A DNA stretch of 64,000 nucleotides from Sesamum alatum (Eukaryota > Streptophyta > Magnoliopsida > Lamiales > Pedaliaceae). Below, in pieces: positions 57,853-64,000 of this stretch. The notes beneath the pieces are model-generated. The model had not been told where the DNA came from, made no database searches, and saw only the letters and a program-made list of their open reading frames with translations. Within the stretch, counting starts at the first letter, position 1, and each line of letters begins with the position of its first letter. The translations under genes and the position numbers were made by a program. The stretch spans positions 23,899,188 to 23,963,187 of the forward strand of contig JACGWO010000012.1 of NCBI GenBank assembly GCA_034509735.1, written 5' to 3'.

Positions 57853-58990
57853 TTATGGTTTTGCATCGTCACCAGCATCATTATTGATATTATTTGAGTA
57901 TTCGTTTTTTTTGGAATTGAAGCTTATTTCAATTCCATGTACACGAGTCGTTAGCTCTCTGAAAGTTTTTGGTTTTATTTCTTGAAAAATATAGCAAAGT
58001 TCCCAATGCATTCCTTGAAAATTCATTTTAGTTGCTAAAGTCTTGGACAATTGATCTTTGCAATTAAGGCTCAAACTTTTCTAGCGGTTGATATAATCAA
58101 TGACGAGCTCTTCCATTCGCTGGTGTGAGTTCGTAAGCTCGATCATGCTGACCGTCCTTCTGGTACTGTAAAAATGATTGAGAAACACTTATTCTAATTG
58201 CCCTACCTGTCAACTGAGTTGGCTTCCAAGTATACCCAATCAAATGCGTTTTCCTTCAAAGATCGAACAAATTGATACGAGACGATCTCTATAAGTCCCT
58301 GCATTGTTGCATGTCTCAATGAAGTGAGCCACATGTTGCTTCGGATTACCCTTGCCATCAAACTATTGAAACTTGGGTGGTTGATAACCGATCGGCATCT
58401 TCAGATGATCAATTTTATTGAGTGTATGGCTTTGTGTAAGTAAAGGATGACCTTGAGGTTTCCTCGATCTTGCTTCTGATGTTTCCTTTAATGAATTATG
58501 TGAGTCGGTCCACCGGAATTAGTCCATCAAATGAGATCTGAAGCTCTTTTGCAGGCTTATCCTTCTCGGTATATGCTACTTTGTGGATGTCTCTTCTTCA
58601 TCGTGAGCCTCAATTTGTTTTCCCCTGATATGGTTTGTGTCGACATTATCTGGCTTGTTGATCAACTTAGCAATTTGGGTATCTTGCTCTTCGACGTGCT
58701 TTGTGAGTCATTCGATGGCTCTTTTTAGATTTGCAATTTTCTCTTCTATAGTTGTAGCATTTCGTCACCATGACTAGAGCCACATTCGTTGTAAAGGAGA
58801 CACGGAACGAGGAGAGGACGGAGGAGATTTATTTTCGTCATCTTTACTTGCTGGCTAGGTGCGATGAGTCTTTCTGAGCAGACTCATGGGAGGAGTCATC
58901 TAGGAAGATTCCTTAAGTTTTTTTCGACATGCTCTTCGTAGTAACACCGATACTCTTGGTACTAGATTTGAAAAACTTCAATGTGGCGAG
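57853..58990 (-). pseudogene. Ty3/gypsy retrotransposon gag remnant
   Basis: On the minus strand this reads as a plant Ty3/gypsy gag: QHVAHFIETCNNAGT (near 58310), FYSTRRTVSMIELTN (near 58150) and a 73-codon open stretch with NFQGMHWELCYIFQEIKP (58074-57853). The frame is broken by several stop codons, one directly before FDGKGNPKQ (near 58367). No protease, reverse transcriptase or integrase was found downstream (lower coordinates), so the element is truncated as well as mutated. It is not expected to make a functional product. Confidence 0.85.
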
Positions 58991-59077
58991 TTTGGAATGA
59001 CCTTATTCAAGCTTTTCCTTGAGTATCCATCTAAATACTTCAAACCTTGATGAAGGGACGAGATGAGATGTAGAGAG

Positions 59078-59101
59078 GTCCCACCGGGCGTGCCAAAATT
59101 T
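59078..59101 (-). other. Primer-binding-site-like motif next to the LTR end
   Basis: On the minus strand, TACA (a possible LTR end) is followed after a few bases by TGGCACGCCCGGTGGGAC. A TGG-starting motif just inside the 5' LTR is where a tRNA primer normally binds. The matching tRNA was not identified. Confidence 0.5.
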
Positions 59102-59960
59102 GTAAAATAAATTTTCATAGTTTCTGAATTTATTGAAACAAGAAAATATTACAAATAAATTCTTTGAATTGATTGAATACTTGTGGGCGCGAAATCTTTA
59201 TTTGGAACCTCTGATTCTTCACTTTAAGAATGTGATCTTTGACTCCGACAACTTCATTCAGAGGTGGAACTTGACGTTTTGATCTTCTTCGACGTTGACT
59301 TCGTCTTTAAATAACGTTAATTCAGAGATCTTCTGATTATTCTCGGATTGAAATGCTAATAAAATTGAAAATATGTGACTGGGGACTTGAATATTTCTTG
59401 GTGGAATTAGAGCTTTGATCTTTTGTCAATGTGGACTTGTGTTTTGATAACGTTAATTCGGGGGCCTTTCGACTTCTCTCGAATCAAATGTTGACTTAGG
59501 TGCTCGAACGCTTGATTATTTGAACATCGTGGATCTTCCTTGGTTTGCCTGGGAGGATTTTGAGACTTCTTGAATGCTATTTTGCTTGTGTCGTTACTTG
59601 TGCCTTCAATTATGTGTATCTTCTTATCTCTTGGCTGTCGTCTTGGCTTGTCTGTTTGTCTCTTGGTTTGTTTCTTCACTTGCATCCTTAGTTGTGTGTT
59701 TCAAATGAGTTGCAAGGACCCTTTTATATAGCTTTTAAAGATGTAGAGTTGTGGTGCACGTGAACACAATTTTGTATATAAATTTAAAGAGATAAATATA
59801 TTAAATATTCGGGAAGACATGATTGGTCAATCTTGATATTATCTCTTTAATATCTGTATTTTTAAAGAGATAAATATAAAAAATATTCATCATGTTTTGA
59901 TTGGCCGAAACACTTCAGTTTTACACTTGTTGGCTATTGATTTGATGACAAAATATATAT
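59102..59960 (-). mobile_element. Probable 5' LTR of the Ty3/gypsy remnant
   Basis: Lies upstream of gag in the element's orientation and ends in TACA beside the primer-site motif. A TATA-like box TATATAAAAG (59730-59721, minus strand) would be the LTR promoter. The outer end is not clear, so the right boundary given is approximate. No second LTR is seen on the other side of gag within this window. Confidence 0.55.
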
Positions 59961-60712
59961 TATAATATCCATCAAATTAACTATTACGTTTGAAATAATT
60001 TAGTAAATTTTAAAATATAATTAATACTCAATATATTATTTTATACTTGTCATCATTTGATTGAGCGTAAAATTTAATTATGTATATTTACATACACGAT
60101 TTTATTGGACCGACATCCACCAAATACTTCATTGTACATCTAAATCGTCGTCTCTTCTTTACAATTAAATTTTGCTCCAGAAAAATTTTCCACACTGTTT
60201 GAGTTGCCATCGGATTTTTTTTCTTTTTGTAAAATTAGTAACAAATGAAAAAAAAAAAAAAAAATTGAAATAAATTCGGGATTGAAACCTTATGAAAATC
60301 GAAAATTTTCAACTGAATTGAAAGCTGCAATTTATTGAATTATTATCGAATTTGAAAAAATATATTTAAATTTGAGTTGATTGTTAACATTGTCGAGCCT
60401 AAACAGACTTTAAACATAAGATATTTTTAAATATTTTATCCTTTCTGGACAACTAAAATAGAGTTAACAAATTCTTTTGTTGAATTTCAATCTATTAAAT
60501 TTAATAAAATAGAATTCAAGCCAATTTTTAATATATGAATGGATTTCATCTTCTAATATTAATTTTGAGCCCAACAGGCAAAAATCATTCTCACGTTCAT
60601 TAACTGTAAATCTCGGTTTTCTCTCAAAAATACAAAACATTTGCAAGCCCAGGGTTTTTCCATTGCATAAACCCATCAAGCGACGTCGTCACTTACAGCC
60701 CCTAACAGAAAA
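59961..60712. other. ELP3 upstream region
   Basis: AT-rich, no gene. Bases about 60600-60712 are more even in composition and probably hold the ELP3 5' UTR and core promoter. A run of about 20 A lies at about 60246-60264. Confidence 0.4.
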
Positions 60713-63253
<2,541 letters not shown>

Positions 63254-64000
63254 GTGCTCTCTCTAAACTATTCACTAATATATAAAATTATATATATTTC
63301 TTTACCCCTGGATAAGGCTTTTTCCCTTTTTATTTTTTGTGTATGTGTGTTGTGTTTTGGCAAAACCCCTTTTCTTCGTTGCCAAATCTATCCAAATAAT
63401 ATGTGGCTGTCCTCCTTTTGTATATCTCCTCTCCAGCCATCACTGCTATTCACCCGCCCTAGGCGACATATTGTGTTATTGGTCCATGTAGCTTTGCCAT
63501 TTGCATGTTTAGCGTGTTCTGGAGAAACTTGCAGTATATCTTAAGGAGCTATTTTGGTATTTTAAGGGGTAATTCTAGTGTATCTGATAGTGCCTCTTTT
63601 AACCTACAAGAATCCGGTGTGTAGTCAATGAAACATATATGGCACCAAGTGCTGCCATAGTTAAACACAACCTGTAGTTAGGTTCCATTTACTCTCAAAC
63701 ACATTGTTTCCTATTTCCTTTTCTGCAGGGCAGACAACTAGCCTGCCGTTGATTATGTGTGATGCAGCGCTAAAATTAGAACTTGTCTATTTCTCAGCTT
63801 CAATAAACTAACGAGTGGGTGGATCACTTTTTACCATCACCCATTTAGACCAACCTGCAGCAACATATCTTGTGAAGTGCCGACACTAATCTAGTAGACA
63901 ACTGGATAGTTGCCAAGACATATGAAACTGTATATGGGAAAGATCAAAAGAAGCTTGAAATAATATTGCTAACCCATGTAAAGGTGCCTCTACTGCTCTA
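63254..64000 (+). other. ELP3 intron 4 (incomplete)
   Basis: Begins with GTGCTC after exon 4. No continuation of the ELP3 frame and no mobile element was recognised up to the window edge. Confidence 0.6.

Overview
The window is nuclear DNA of a flowering plant. Genes have spliced GT-AG introns, intergenic DNA is very AT-rich and full of transposons, and there are NB-ARC-LRR resistance genes, a GRAS regulator, a BAHD acyltransferase and a plastid-targeted bS21 ribosomal protein. The R1-like NLR type and the gag family suggest an asterid, perhaps Lamiales (for example a sesame relative); that placement is inference.

Layout. 1-4.3 kb: left margin and a decayed Mutator (MULE) element that has lost its catalytic domain. 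4.3-13.4 kb: two R1-like CC-NBS-LRR genes on the minus strand, one intact (4350-7016) and one a pseudogene (10739-13391), separated by a 1.3 kb hAT-like element with an 8-bp target duplication and a 417-bp MITE. 14.3-15.2 kb: Helitron remnants. 15.4-24.6 kb: an eight-exon gene of unknown function whose last intron (4.7 kb) contains a complete ~3.0 kb non-autonomous Helitron. 25-33 kb: gene-free DNA with a cluster of short Helitrons, a hAT-like remnant, a second large Helitron of the first family and an NLR 3'-end relic. 33.7-37.9 kb: a nearly complete RPP13/I2-like CNL gene broken by one extra base. 39.2-41.1 kb: BAHD acyltransferase (2 exons). 43.6-45.1 kb: GRAS factor (1 exon). 49.6-52.7 kb: 26S proteasome subunit RPN7 (8 exons). 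54.1-56.6 kb: chloroplast ribosomal protein S21 (2 exons). 57.8-60 kb: Ty3/gypsy gag and LTR remnant. 60.7 kb to the right edge: first four exons of ELP3.

The genes do not form one pathway. The window mixes a fast-turnover resistance-gene neighbourhood on the left with single-copy housekeeping genes on the right (proteasome lid, plastid translation, Elongator). Exon models were built by reading splice sites by hand and checking that reading phase carries through each junction. I found no clear candidate for an undescribed biological system. The most informative unusual structures are the Helitron set with readable ends, the DDE-less MULE, the one-base break in the CNL gene and the NLR relic beside a Helitron end.
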